A stretch of 64,000 nt of DNA from the NCBI GenBank assembly GCA_943736015.1, contig OX031060.1, positions 13,901,501 to 13,965,500 on the forward strand, given 5' to 3'. Below are positions 11,528 to 24,962 of this stretch, piece after piece. Positions within the stretch are counted from its first letter, which is position 1. Each line of letters starts with the position of its first letter. The stretch is from Tridacna crocea (lineage: Eukaryota > Mollusca > Bivalvia > Cardiida > Cardiidae). Under the pieces are notes generated by a model. That model ran no database searches. It was given only the letters and a program-made list of their open reading frames with translations, and was not told the DNA's origin. Position numbers and translations under genes: made by a program.

Positions 11528-13447
11528 GTGATCAATGTACAGTGTAAAAAAAAAGAAAACACCCAGAAATTAATGAGACAAGTGGCTAAAAAAAGACTGA
11601 AAATTCTTTCAGTTGCTTCCTATTGCATATATCAAACAAAGGCAACTGAAGTGTAATTTTTCTTATCTCTTCAAACCGCAACAAGAAACTCAGTTATGTT
11701 GACTATGTGCCATTTACGCTCATGCAAAAACCCCAGAAAATAATGCGACAAGTGGCTAAAAAAAGACTGAAGGCTCTTTCAGTAGCAACTGCTTCTTACT
11801 GCATAAATCAAACAAAAGGAACTAAATTTTTAATGTATATCTTTTTCTCCAATCTCTTTATAACGTGACGACAAATCCATTTACGTTGACTGCCGTCTAA
11901 AAGGTGCCGGTTAAGTATCCGCGAAAATGCGAAAAATCGACTAACAGAACATTTCATAGCAGAGGACACCTGTTGCTTAATAGGTCAAATATAGGGAATT
12001 TAATTTCTAATATCTGTTTTTTATTTATGCAATCTTTATTTACCATGACAACAAACCCTTTTAGGTTGTCTATTGTCTCGCAGGTGCCACTTCCGTATCC
12101 GCAAAAACATGAAAAATCGACTTATGGAATATTTTATAGCAGACGAGAACTGTTGCTTGAGTCAATTGTAGGGATTTTTCTTTTTCTTTTTCTCTCACTA
12201 GGGCCATTGATTTGGTTACGATGACCATCCAACCCATGCGTGACTGTTATGTGCTGCGCATAAAATCGTAAAATCAACTTCGACACTTTCAGAGGCAACT
12301 GATACCTGTCGTACAAATCAAAGAAAGGTAAACAAAATTTTTCCCTGTTTTCTTACCAGGGTCACGAAAACATTGAACCAATTTAGACGACCGCGTGAGT
12401 CAAAAGTCAATTTTATGTTTAATCGCTGCGCAAAATATAAAATTCAGAAGCAACCTGTTGCTGATGCCAAAACTTTTTCTGACAAAAAAATCTTGTTCCT
12501 GTTTGAAGAATTTGGAAGTAGGCCATAAAGACACAATAAGATGTAAGAATAACTAAAAATCAATTGCTTCCTTGATAGGGTAAAAAACATTGTGGGAAAA
12601 GGAGAAAATGCTGGTAACCTGCATTGTCTCCTTTCATCAGATTATTTTCAAAAGCCTTCTTTAAAAGGCGTCATTGTGTGTTAAAAGGTTAATAATTATC
12701 CAATCAGAGAAGCTCTAAGGAAATCAGATTGGATACCAGCAGCCAATCAGATAACACTTAAGAAATTCAACAGCCAATCAGAGAGCTTCAAAATCGCTTG
12801 AAAATGGCGCCAAAATTTATTGATAAAAAAACAGTGAAAAAAACGGCATAAAAGTGGATTTAAAGTCTTCTTTAAAGGCTGCTGTGCAGTCCTTGCCAGA
12901 TTTCACTGAAAATGGGCAAATATTTAAGAAAATAGGGGCGCAGAAGACCGTGTTTTGGCCTTTTCAAACCCCTTGCAAGAATTACTTCCCTTTAACCGTC
13001 GATGCAGCCCCCCCCTCCTCCCCAGCCCTTAACTGGATTTGCTTTTCTAACTCAGCCCACCATAAATGCTGCACATTGAAACTTTCAATAAGCCAAAGTG
13101 ATCAATTTACAGTGTAAAAGAAAAAAAGAAAAAAACGCCCAGAAATTAATGCAAGAATTACTTCCCTTTAACCGTCGATGCACCCAACACCTACCCCCCT
13201 CCCCAGCCCTTAACTGGATTTGCTTTTCTAACTCAGCCCACAATAAATGCTGCACATTGGAGCTTTCAATAAGCCAAAGTGATATATGTACAGTGTAAAA
13301 AAAAAAAATGCCCAGAAATTAATGCAAGAATTACTTCCCTTTAACAGTCGATGCACCCCACCCCCTCCTCCCCAGCCCTTAACTGGATTTGCTTTTCTAA
13401 CTCAGCCCACAATAAATGCTGCACATTGAAACTTTCAATAAGCCAAA
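11528..13447. repeat. Satellite unit U7
   Basis: Length 1,920 bp with three subrepeats; the first C-tract has 8 C. Block I consensus by eye. Confidence 0.95.
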
Positions 13448-15368
13448 GTGACCAATGTACAGTGTAAAAAAAAAGAAAACACCCAGAAATTAATGAGACA
13501 AGTGGCTAAAAAAAGACTGAAAATTCTTTCAGTTGCTTCCTATTGCATATATCAAACAAAGGCAACTGAAGTGTAATTTTTCTTATCTCTTCAAACCGCA
13601 ACAAGAAACTCAGTTATGTTGACTATGTGCCATTTACGCTCATGCAAAAACCCCAGAAAATAATGCGACAAGTGGCTAAAAAAAGACTGAAGGCTCTTTC
13701 AGTAGCAACTGCTTCTTACTGCATAAATCAAACAAAAGGAACTAAATTTTTAATGTATATCTTTTTCTCCAATCTCTTTATAACGTGACGACAAATCCAT
13801 TTACGTTGACTGCCGTCTAAAAGGTGCCGGTTAAGTATCCGCGAAAATGCGAAAAATCGACTAACAGAACATTTCATAGCAGAGGACACCTGTTGCTTAA
13901 TAGGTCAAATATAGGGAATTTAATTTCTAATATCTGTTTTTTATTTATGCAATCTTTATTTACCATGACAACAAACCCTTTTAGGTTGTCTATTGTCTCG
14001 CAGGTGCCACTTCCGTATCCGCAAAAACATGAAAAATCGACTTATGGAATATTTTATAGCAGACGAGAACTGTTGCTTGAGTCAATTGTAGGGATTTTTC
14101 TTTTTCTTTTTCTCTCACTAGGGCCATTGATTTGGTTACGATGACCATCCAACCCATACGTGACTGTTATGTGCTGCGCATAAAATCGTAAAATCAACTT
14201 CGACACTTTCAGAGGCAACTGATACCTGTCGTACAAATCAAAGAAAGGTAAACAAAATTTTTCCCTGTTTTCTTACCAGGGTCACGAAAACATTGAACCA
14301 ATTTAGACGACCGCGTGAGTCAAAAGTCAATTTTATGTTTAATCGCTGCGCAAAATATAAAATTCAGAAGCAACCTGTTGCTGATGCCAAAACTTTTTCT
14401 GACAAAAAAATCTTGTTCCTGTTTGAAGAATTTGGAAGTAGGCCATAAAGACACAATAAGATGTAAGAATAACTAAAAATCAATTGCTTCCTTGATAGGG
14501 TAAAAAACATTGTGGGAAAAGGAGAAAATGCTGGTAACCTGCATTGTCTCCTTTCATCAGATTATTTTCAAAAGCCTTCTTTAAAAGGCGTCATTGTGTG
14601 TTAAAAGGTTAATAATTATCCAATCAGAGAAGCTCTAAGGAAATCAGATTGGATACCAGCAGCCAATCAGATAACACTTAAGAAATTCAACAGCCAATCA
14701 GAGAGCTTCAAAATCGCTTGAAAATGGCGCCAAAATTTATTGATAAAAAAACAGTGAAAAAAACGGCATAAAAGTGGATTTAAAGTCTTCTTTAAAGGCT
14801 GCTGTGCAGTCCTTGCCAGATTTCACTGAAAATGGGCAAATATTTAAGAAAATAGGGGCGCAGAAGACCGTGTTTTGGCCTTTTCAAACCCCTTGCAAGA
14901 ATTACTTCCCTTTAACCGTCGATGCAGCCCCCCCCCCTCCTCCCCAGCCCTTAACTGGATTTGCTTTTCTAACTCAGCCCACCATAAATGCTGCACATTG
15001 AAACTTTCAATAAGCCAAAGTGATCAATTTACAGTGTAAAAGAAAAAAAGAAAAAAACGCCCAGAAATTAATGCAAGAATTACTTCCCTTTAACCGTCGA
15101 TGCACCCAACACCTACCCCCCTCCCCAGCCCTTAACTGGATTTGCTTTTCTAACTCAGCCCACAATAAATGCTGCACATTGGAGCTTTCAATAAGCCAAA
15201 GTGATATATGTACAGTGTAAAAAAAAAAATGCCCAGAAATTAATGCAAGAATTACTTCCCTTTAACAGTCGATGCACCCCACCCCCTCCTCCCCAGCCCT
15301 TAACTGGATTTGCTTTTCTAACTCAGCCCACAATAAATGCTGCACATTGAAACTTTCAATAAGCCAAA
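13448..15368. repeat. Satellite unit U8
   Basis: Length 1,921 bp with three subrepeats; the first C-tract has 10 C. It begins gtgaccaatg instead of gtgatcaatg and carries catacgtgac (also in U2 and in all units from U9 on) rather than the catgcgtgac of most of block I. Confidence 0.95.
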
Positions 15369-17289
15369 GTGATCAATGTACAGTGTAAAAAAAAAGAAAA
15401 CACCCAGAAATTAATGAGACAAGTGGCTAAAAAAAGACTGAAAATTCTTTCAGTTGCTTCCTATTGCATATATCAAACAAAGGCAACTGAAGTGTAATTT
15501 TTCTTATCTCTTCAAACCGCAACAAGAAACTCAGTTATGTTGACTATGTGCCATTTACGCTCATGCAAAAACCCCAGAAAATAATGCGACAAGTGGCTAA
15601 AAAAAGACTGAAGGCTCTTTCAGTAGCAACTGCTTCTTACTGCATAAATCAAACAAAAGGAACTAAATTTTTAATGTATATCTTTTTCTCCAATCTCTTT
15701 ATAACGTGACGACAAATCCATTTACGTTGACTGCCGTCTAAAAGGTGCCGGTTAAGTATCCGCGAAAATGCGAAAAATCGACTAACAGAACATTTCATAG
15801 CAGAGGACACCTGTTGCTTAATAGGTCAAATATAGGGAATTTAATTTCTAATATCTGTTTTTTATTTATGCAATCTTTATTTACCATGACAACAAACCCT
15901 TTTAGGTTGTCTATTGTCTCGCAGGTGCCACTTCCGTATCCGCAAAAACATGAAAAATCGACTTATGGAATATTTTATAGCAGACGAGAACTGTTGCTTG
16001 AGTCAATTGTAGGGATTTTTCTTTTTCTTTTTCTCTCACTAGGGCCATTGATTTGGTTACGATGACCATCCAACCCATACGTGACTGTTATGTGCTGCGC
16101 ATAAAATCGTAAAATCAACTTCGACACTTTCAGAGGCAACTGATACCTGTCGTACAAATCAAAGAAAGGTAAACAAAATTTTTCCCTGTTTTCTTACCAG
16201 GGTCACGAAAACATTGAACCAATTTAGACGACCGCGTGAGTCAAAAGTCAATTTTATGTTTAATCGCTGCGCAAAATATAAAATTCAGAAGCAACCTGTT
16301 GCTGATGCCAAAACTTTTTCTGACAAAAAAATCTTGTTCCTGTTTGAAGAATTTGGAAGTAGGCCATAAAGACACAATAAGATGTAAGAATAACTAAAAA
16401 TCAATTGCTTCCTTGATAGGGTAAAAAACATTGTGGGAAAAGGAGAAAATGCTGGTAACCTGCATTGTCTCCTTTCATCAGATTATTTTCAAAAGCCTTC
16501 TTTAAAAGGCGTCATTGTGTGTTAAAAGGTTAATAATTATCCAATCAGAGAAGCTCTAAGGAAATCAGATTGGATACCAGCAGCCAATCAGATAACACTT
16601 AAGAAATTCAACAGCCAATCAGAGAGCTTCAAAATCGCTTGAAAATGGCGCCAAAATTTATTGATAAAAAAACAGTGAAAAAAACGGCATAAAAGTGGAT
16701 TTAAAGTCTTCTTTAAAGGCTGCTGTGCAGTCCTTGCCAGATTTCACTGAAAATGGGCAAATATTTAAGAAAATAGGGGCGCAGAAGACCGTGTTTTGGC
16801 CTTTTCAAACCCCTTGCAAGAATTACTTCCCTTTAACCGTCGATGCAGCCCCCCCCCCCTCCTCCCCAGCCCTTAACTGGATTTGCTTTTCTAACTCAGC
16901 CCACCATAAATGCTGCACATTGAAACTTTCAATAAGCCAAAGTGATCAATTTACAGTGTAAAAGAAAAAAAGAAAAAAACGCCCAGAAATTAATGCAAGA
17001 ATTACTTCCCTTTAACCGTCGATGCACCCAACACCTACCCCCCTCCCCAGCCCTTAACTGGATTTGCTTTTCTAACTCAGCCCACAATAAATGCTGCACA
17101 TTGGAGCTTTCAATAAGCCAAAGTGATATATGTACAGTGTAAAAAAAAAATTCCCAGAAATTAATGCAAGAATTACTTCCCTTTAACAGTCGATGCACCC
17201 CACCCCCTCCTCCCCAGCCCTTAACTGGATTTGCTTTTCTAACTCAGCCCACAATAAATGCTGCACATTGAAACTTTCAATAAGCCAAA
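15369..17289. repeat. Satellite unit U9
   Basis: Length 1,921 bp with three subrepeats; the first C-tract has 11 C. The second subrepeat ends in ttcccag instead of tgcccag near 17150. Confidence 0.95.
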
Positions 17290-19207
17290 GTGATCAATGT
17301 ACAGTGTAAAAAAAAAGAAAACACCCAGAAATTAATGAGACAAGTGGCTAAAAAAAGACTGAAAATTCTTTCAGTTGCTTCCTATTGCATATATCAAACA
17401 AAGGCAACTGAAGTGTAATTTTTCTTATCTCTTCAAACCGCAACAAGAAACTCAGTTATGTTGACTATGTGCCATTTACGCTCATGCAAAAACCCCAGAA
17501 AATAATGCGACAAGTGGCTAAAAAAAGACTGAAGGCTCTTTCAGTAGCAACTGCTTCTTACTGCATAAATCAAACAAAAGGAACTAAATTTTTAATGTAT
17601 ATCTTTTTCTCCAATCTCTTTATAACGTGACGACAAATCCATTTACGTTGACTGCCGTCTAAAAGGTGCCGGTTAAGTATCCGCGAAAATGCGAAAAATC
17701 GACTAACAGAACATTTCATAGCAGAGGACACCTGTTGCTTAATAGGTCAAATGTAGGGAATTTAATTTCTAATATCTGTTTTTTATTTATGCAATCTTTA
17801 TTTACCATGACAACAAACCCTTTTAGGTTGTCTATTGTCTCGCAGGTGCCACTTCCGTATCCGCAAAAACATGAAAAATCGACTTATGGAATATTTTATA
17901 GCAGACGAGAACTGTTGCTTGAGTCAATTGTAGGGATTTTTCTTTTTCTTTTTCTCTCACTAGGGCCATTGATTTGGTTACGATGACCATCCAACCCATA
18001 CGTGACTGTTATGTGCTGCGCATAAAATCGTAAAATCAACTTCGACACTTTCAGAGGCAACTGATACCTGTCGTACAAATCAAAGAAAGGTAAACAAAAT
18101 TTTTCCCTGTTTTCTTACCAGGGTCACGAAAACATTGAACCAATTTAGACGACCGCGTGAGTCAAAAGTCAATTTTATGTTTAATCGCTGCGCAAAATAT
18201 AAAATTCAGAAGCAACCTGTTGCTGATGCCAAAACTTTTTCTGACAAAAAAATCTTGTTCCTGTTTGAAGAATTTGGAAGTAGGCCATAAAGACACAATA
18301 AGATGTAAGAATAACTAAAAATCAATTGCTTCCTTGATAGGGTAAAAAACATTGTGGGAAAAGGAGAAAATGCTGGTAACCTGCATTGTCTCCTTTCATC
18401 AGATTATTTTCAAAAGCCTTCTTTAAAAGGCGTCATTGTGTGTTAAAAGGTTAATAATTATCCAATCAGAGAAGCTCTAAGGAAATCAGATTGGATACCA
18501 GCAGCCAATCAGATAACACTTAAGAAATTCAACAGCCAATCAGAGAGCTTCAAAATCGCTTGAAAATGGCACCAAAATTTATTGATAAAAAAACAGTGAA
18601 AAAAACGGCATAAAAGTGGATTTAAAGTCTTCTTTAAAGGCTGCTGTGCAGTCCTTGCCAGATTTCACTGAAAATGGGCAAATATTTAAGAAAATAGGGG
18701 CGCAGAAGACCGTGTTTTGGCCTTTTCAAACCCCTTGCAAGAATTACTTCCCTTTAACCGTCGATGCAGCCCCCCCCTCCTCCCCAGCCCTTAACTGGAT
18801 TTGCTTTTCTAACTCAGCCCACCATAAATGCTGCACATTGAAACTTTCAATAAGCCAAAGTGATCAATTTACAGTGTAAAAGAAAAAAAGAAAAAAACGC
18901 CCAGAAATTAATGCAAGAATTACTTCCCTTTAACCGTCGATGCACCCAACACCTACCCCCCTCCCCAGCCCTTAACTGGATTTGCTTTTCTAACTCAGCC
19001 CACAATAAATGCTGCACATTGGAGCTTTCAATAAGCCAAAGTGATATATGTACAGTGTAAAAAAAAAATGCCCAGAAATTAATGCAAGAATTACTTCCCT
19101 TTAACAGTCGATGCACCCCACCCCCTCCTCCCCAGCCCTTAACTGGATTTGCTTTTCTAACTCAGCCCACAATAAATGCTGCACATTGAAACTTTCAATA
19201 AGCCAAA
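17290..19207. repeat. Satellite unit U10 (E2F-like site mutated)
   Basis: Length 1,918 bp with three subrepeats; the first C-tract has 8 C. Private or rare states are caaatgtaggg near 17748 (shared with U12) and ggcaccaaaa near 18569, which breaks the GGCGCC of the promoter-like cluster (shared with U19). Confidence 0.95.
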
Positions 19208-21127
19208 GTGATCAATGTACAGTGTAAAAATAAAGAAAACACCCAGAAATTAATGAGACAAGTGGCTAAAAAAAGACTGAAAATTCTTTCAGTTGCTTCC
19301 TATTGCATATATCAAACAAAGGCAACTGAAGTGTAATTTTTCTTATCTCTTCAAACCGCAACAAGAAACTCAGTTATGTTGACTATGTGCCATTTACGCT
19401 CATGCAAAAACCCCAGAAAATAATGCGACAAGTGGCTAAAAAAAGACTGAAGGCTCTTTCAGTAGCAACTGCTTCTTACTGCATAAATCAAACAAAAGGA
19501 ACTAAATTTTTAATGTATATCTTTTTCTCCAATCTCTTTATAACGTGACGACAAATCCATTTACGTTGACTGCCGTCTAAAAGGTGCCGGTTAAGTATCC
19601 GCGAAAATGCGAAAAATCGACTAACAGAACATTTCATAGCAGAGGACACCTGTTGCTTAATAGGTCAAATATAGGGAATTTAATTTCTAATATCTGTTTT
19701 TTATTTATGCAATCTTTATTTACCATGACAACAAACCCTTTTAGGTTGTCTATTGTCTCGCAGGTGCCACTTCCGTATCCGCAAAAACATGAAAAATCGA
19801 CTTATGGAATATTTTATAGCAGACGAGAACTGTTGCTTGAGTCAATTGTAGGGATTTTTCTTTTTCTTTTTCTCTCACTAGGGCCATTGATTTGGTTACG
19901 ATGACCATCCAACCCATACGTGACTGTTATGTGCTGCGCATAAAATCGTAAAATCAACTTCGACACTTTCAGAGGCAACTGATACCTGTCGTACAAATCA
20001 AAGAAAGGTAAACAAAATTTTTCCCTGTTTTCTTACCAGGGTCACGAAAACATTGAACCAATTTAGACGACCGCGTGAGTCAAAAGTCAATTTTATGTTT
20101 AATCGCTGCGCAAAATATAAAATTCAGAAGCAACCTGTTGCTGATGCCAAAACTTTTTCTGACAAAAAAATCTTGTTCCTGTTTGAAGAATTTGGAAGTA
20201 GGCCATAAAGACACAATAAGATGTAAGAATAACTAAAAATCAATTGCTTCCTTGATAGGGTAAAAAACATTGTGGGAAAAGGAGAAAATGCTGGTAACCT
20301 GCATTGTCTCCTTTCATCAGATTATTTTCAAAAGCCTTCTTTAAAAGGCGTCATTGTGTGTTAAAAGGTTAATAATTATCCAATCAGAGAAGCTCTAAGG
20401 AAATCAGATTGGATACCAGCAGCCAATCAGATAACACTTAAGAAATTCAACAGCCAATCAGAGAGCTTCAAAATCGCTTGAAAATGGCGCCAAAATTTAT
20501 TGATAAAAAAAAAGTGAAAAAAACGGCATAAAAGTGGATTTAAAGTCTTCTTTAAAGGCTGCTGTGCAGTCCTTGCCAGATTTCACTGAAAATGGGCAAA
20601 TATTTAAGAAAATAGGGGCGCAGAAGACCGTGTTTTGGCCTTTTCAAACCCCTTGCAAGAATTACTTCCCTTTAACCGTCGATGCAGCCCCCCCCCTCCT
20701 CCCCAGCCCTTAACTGGATTTGCTTTTCTAACTCAGCCCACCATAAATGCTGCACATTGAAACTTTCAATAAGCCAAAGTGATCAATTTACAGTGTAAAA
20801 GAAAAAAAGAAAAAAACGCCCAGAAATTAATGCAAGAATTACTTCCCTTTAACCGTCGATGCACCCAACACCTACCCCCCTCCCCAGCCCTTAACTGGAT
20901 TTGCTTTTCTAACTCAGCCCACAATAAATGCTGCACATTGGAGCTTTCAATAAGCCAAAGTGATATATGTACAGTGTAAAAAAAAAAATGCCCAGAAATT
21001 AATGCAAGAATTACTTCCCTTTAACAGTCGATGCACCCCACCCCCTCCTCCCCAGCCCTTAACTGGATTTGCTTTTCTAACTCAGCCCACAATAAATGCT
21101 GCACATTGAAACTTTCAATAAGCCAAA
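19208..21127. repeat. Satellite unit U11
   Basis: Length 1,920 bp with three subrepeats; the first C-tract has 9 C. Private changes are gtaaaaataaag near 19226 and an extended A-run before gtgaaaaaaacgg near 20512. Confidence 0.95.
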
Positions 21128-23045
21128 GTGATCAATGTACAGTGTAAAAAAAAAGAAAACACCCAGAAATTAATGAGACAAGTGGCTAAAAAAAGACTGA
21201 AAATTCTTTCAGTTGCTTCCTATTGCATATATCAAACAAAGGCAACTGAAGTGTAATTTTTCTTATCTCTTCAAACCGCAACAAGAAACTCAGTTATGTT
21301 GACTATGTGCCATTTACGCTCATGCAAAAACCCCAGAAAATAATGCGACAAGTGGCTAAAAAAAGACTGAAGGCTCTTTCAGTAGCAACTGCTTCTTACT
21401 GCATAAATCAAACAAAAGGAACTAAATTTTTAATGTATATCTTTTTCTCCAATCTCTTTATAACGTGACGACAAATCCATTTACGTTGACTGCCGTCTAA
21501 AAGGTGCCGGTTAAGTATCCGCGAAAATGCGAAAAATCGACTAACAGAACATTTCATAGCAGAGGACACCTGTTGCTTAATAGGTCAAATGTAGGGAATT
21601 TAATTTCTAATATCTGTTTTTTATTTATGCAATCTTTATTTACCATGACAACAAACCCTTTTAGGTTGTCTATTGTCTCGCAGGTGCCACTTCCGTATCC
21701 GCAAAAACATGAAAAATCGACTTATGGAATATTTTATAGCAGACGAGAACTGTTGCTTGAGTCAATTGTAGGGATTTTTCTTTTTCTTTTTCTCTCACTA
21801 GGGCCATTGATTTGGTTACGATGACCATCCAACCCATACGTGACTGTTATGTGCTGCGCATAAAATCGTAAAATCAACTTCGACACTTTCAGAGGCAACT
21901 GATACCTGTCGTACAAATCAAAGAAAGGTAAACAAAATTTTTCCCTGTTTTCTTACCAGGGTCACGAAAACATTGAACCAATTTAGACGACCGCGTGAGT
22001 CAAAAGTCAATTTTATGTTTAATCGCTGCGCAAAATATAAAATTCAGAAGCAACCTGTTGCTGATGCCAAAACTTTTTCTGACAAAAAAATCTTGTTCCT
22101 GTTTGAAGAATTTGGAAGTAGGCCATAAAGACACAATAAGATGTAAGAATAACTAAAAATCAATTGCTTCCTTGATAGGGTAAAAAACATTGTGGGAAAA
22201 GGAGAAAATGCTGGTAACCTGCATTGTCTCCTTTCATCAGATTATTTTCAAAAGCCTTCTTTAAAAGGCGTCATTGTGTGTTAAAAGGTTAATAATTATC
22301 CAATCAGAGAAGCTCTAAGGAAATCAGATTGGATACCAGCAGCCAATCAGATAACACTTAAGAAATTCAACAGCCAATCAGAGAGCTTCAAAATCGCTTG
22401 AAAATGGCGCCAAAATTTATTGATAAAAAAACAGTGAAAAAAACGGCATAAAAGTGGATTTAAAGTCTTCTTTAAAGGCTGCTGTGCAGTCCTTGCCAGA
22501 TTTCACTGAAAATGGGCAAATATTTAAGAAAATAGGGGCGCAGAAGACCGTGTTTTGGCCTTTTCAAACCCCTTGCAAGAATTACTTCCCTTTAACCGTC
22601 GATGCAGCCCCCCCCTCCTCCCCAGCCCTTAACTGGATTTGCTTTTCTAACTCAGCCCACCATAAATGCTGCACATTGAAACTTTCAATAAGCCAAAGTG
22701 ATCAATTTACAGTGTAAAAGAAAAAAAGAAAAAAACGCCCAGAAATTAATGCAAGAATTACTTCCCTTTAACCGTCGATGCACCCAACACCTACCCCCTT
22801 CCCCAGCCCTTAACTGGATTTGCTTTTCTAACTCAGCCCACAATAAATGCTGCACATTGGAGCTTTCAATAAGCCAAAGTGATATATGTACAGTGTAAAA
22901 AAAAAAATGCCCAGAAATTAATGCAAGAATTACTTCCCTTTAACAGTCGATGCACCCCCCCCCTCCTCCCCAGCCCTTAACTGGATTTGCTTTTCTAACT
23001 CAGCCCACAATAAATGCTGCACATTGAAACTTTCAATAAGCCAAA
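21128..23045. repeat. Satellite unit U12
   Basis: Length 1,918 bp with three subrepeats; the first C-tract has 8 C. It carries caaatgtaggg near 21587 (as in U10) and cccccttcccc in subrepeat 2 (as in U14 and U17), and is the first unit in which the third subrepeat loses the A of gcaccccacccc. Confidence 0.95.
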
Positions 23046-24962
23046 GTGATCAATGTACAGTGTAAAAAAAAAGAAAACACCCAGAAATTAATGAGACAAG
23101 TGGCTAAAAAAAGACTGAAAATTCTTTCAGTTGCTTCCTATTGCATATATCAAACAAAGGCAACTGAAGTGTAATTTTTCTTATCTCTTCAAACCGCAAC
23201 AAGAAACTCAGTTATGTTGACTATGTGCCATTTACGCTCATGCAAAAACCCCAGAAAATAATGCGACAAGTGGCTAAAAAAAGACTGAAGGCTCTTTCAG
23301 TAGCAACTGCTTCTTATTGCATAAATCAAACAAAAGGAACTAAATTTTTAATGTATATCTTTTTCTCCAATCTCTTTATAACGTGACGACAAATCCATTT
23401 ACGTTGACTGCCGTCTAAAAGGTGCCGGTTAAGTATCCGCGAAAAATGCGAAAAATCGACTAACAGAACATTTCATAGCAGAGGACACCTGTTGCTTAAT
23501 AGGTCAAATATAGGGAATTTAATTTCTAATATCTGTTTTTTATTTATGCAATCTTTATTTACCATGACAACAAACCCTTTTAGGTTGTCTATTGTCTCGC
23601 AGGTGCCACTTCCGTATCCGCAAAAACATGAAAAATCGACTTATGGAATATTTTATAGCAGACGAGAACTGTTGCTTGAGTCAATTGTAGGGATTTTTCT
23701 TTTTCTTTTTCTCTCACTAGGGCCATTGATTTGGTTACGATGACCATCCAACCCATACGTGACTGTTATGTGCTGCGCATAAAATCGTAAAATCAACTTC
23801 GACACTTTCAGAGGCAACTGATACCTGTCGTACAAATCAAAGAAAGGTAAACAAAATTTTTCCCTGTTTTCTTACCAGGGTCACGAAAACATTGAACCAA
23901 TTTAGACGACCGCGTGAGTCAAAAGTCAATTTTATGTTTAATCGCTGCGCAAAATATAAAATTCAGAAGCAACCTGTTGCTGATGCCAAAACTTTTTCTG
24001 ACAAAAAAATCTTGTTCCTGTTCGAAGAATTTGGAAGTAGGCCATAAAGACACAATAAGATGTAAGAATAACTAAAAATCAATTGCTTCCTTGATAGGGT
24101 AAAAAACTGTGGGAAAAGGAGAAAATGCTGGTAACCTGTATTGTCTCCTTTCATCAGATTATTTTCAAAAGCCTTCTTTAAAAGGCGTCATTGTGTGTTA
24201 AAAGGTTAATAATTATCCAATCAGAGAAGCTCTAAGGAAATCAGATTGGATACCAGCAGCCAATCAGATAACACTTAAGAAATTCAACAGCCAATCAGAG
24301 AGCTTCAAAATCGCTTGAAAATGGCGCCAAAATTTATTGATAAAAAAACAGTGAAAAAAACGGCATAAAAGTGGATTTAAAGTCTTCTTTTAAGGCTGCT
24401 GTGCAGTCCTTGCCAGATTTCACTGAAAATGGGCAAATATTTAAGAAAATAGGGGCGCAGAAGACCGTGTTTTGGCCTTTTCAAACCCCTTGCAAGAATT
24501 ACTTCCCTTTAACCGTCGATGCAGCCCCCCCCCCTCCTCCCCAGCCCTTAACTGGATTTGCTTTTCTAACTCAGCCCACCATAAATGCTGCACATTGAAA
24601 CTTTCAATAAGCCAAAGTGATCAATTTACAGTGTAAAAGAAAAAAAGAAAAAAACGCCCAGAAATTAATGCAAGAATTACTTCCCTTTAACCGTCGATGC
24701 ACCCAACACCTACCCCCCTCCCCAGCCCTTAACTGGATTTGCTTTTCTAACTCAGCCCACAATAAATGCTGCACATTGGAGCTTTCAATAAGCCAAAGTG
24801 ATATATGTACAGTGTTAAAAAAAAAATGCCCAGAAATTAATGCAAGAATTACTTCCCTTTAACAGTCGATGCACCCCCCCTCCTCCCCAGCCCTTAACTG
24901 AATTTGCTTTTCTAACTCAGCCCACAATAAATGCTGCACATTGAAACTTTCAATAAGCCAAA
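23046..24962. repeat. Satellite unit U13 (partner of U18)
   Basis: Length 1,917 bp with three subrepeats; the first C-tract has 10 C. Rare states shared only with U18: ttcgaagaattt, a deletion giving aaaaaactgtggg, tcttcttttaagg, and taactgaatttgc in the last subrepeat. It also has the extra A in gcgaaaaatgcg. Confidence 0.95.

Larger units (their letters stand above)
1..23045. repeat. Array block I: twelve near-identical units (U1-U12)
   Basis: These units share block-specific states: a third subrepeat beginning gcaccccaccccc (changed in U12), ttactgcataaatc in module 2, and tgtgttaaaagg before the CCAAT cluster. Only scattered private changes are visible. The low divergence suggests recent homogenisation. 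Single variants recur at short distance (the caaatgtaggg state in U10 and U12, two units apart), as expected from local gene conversion or unequal exchange. Confidence 0.85.
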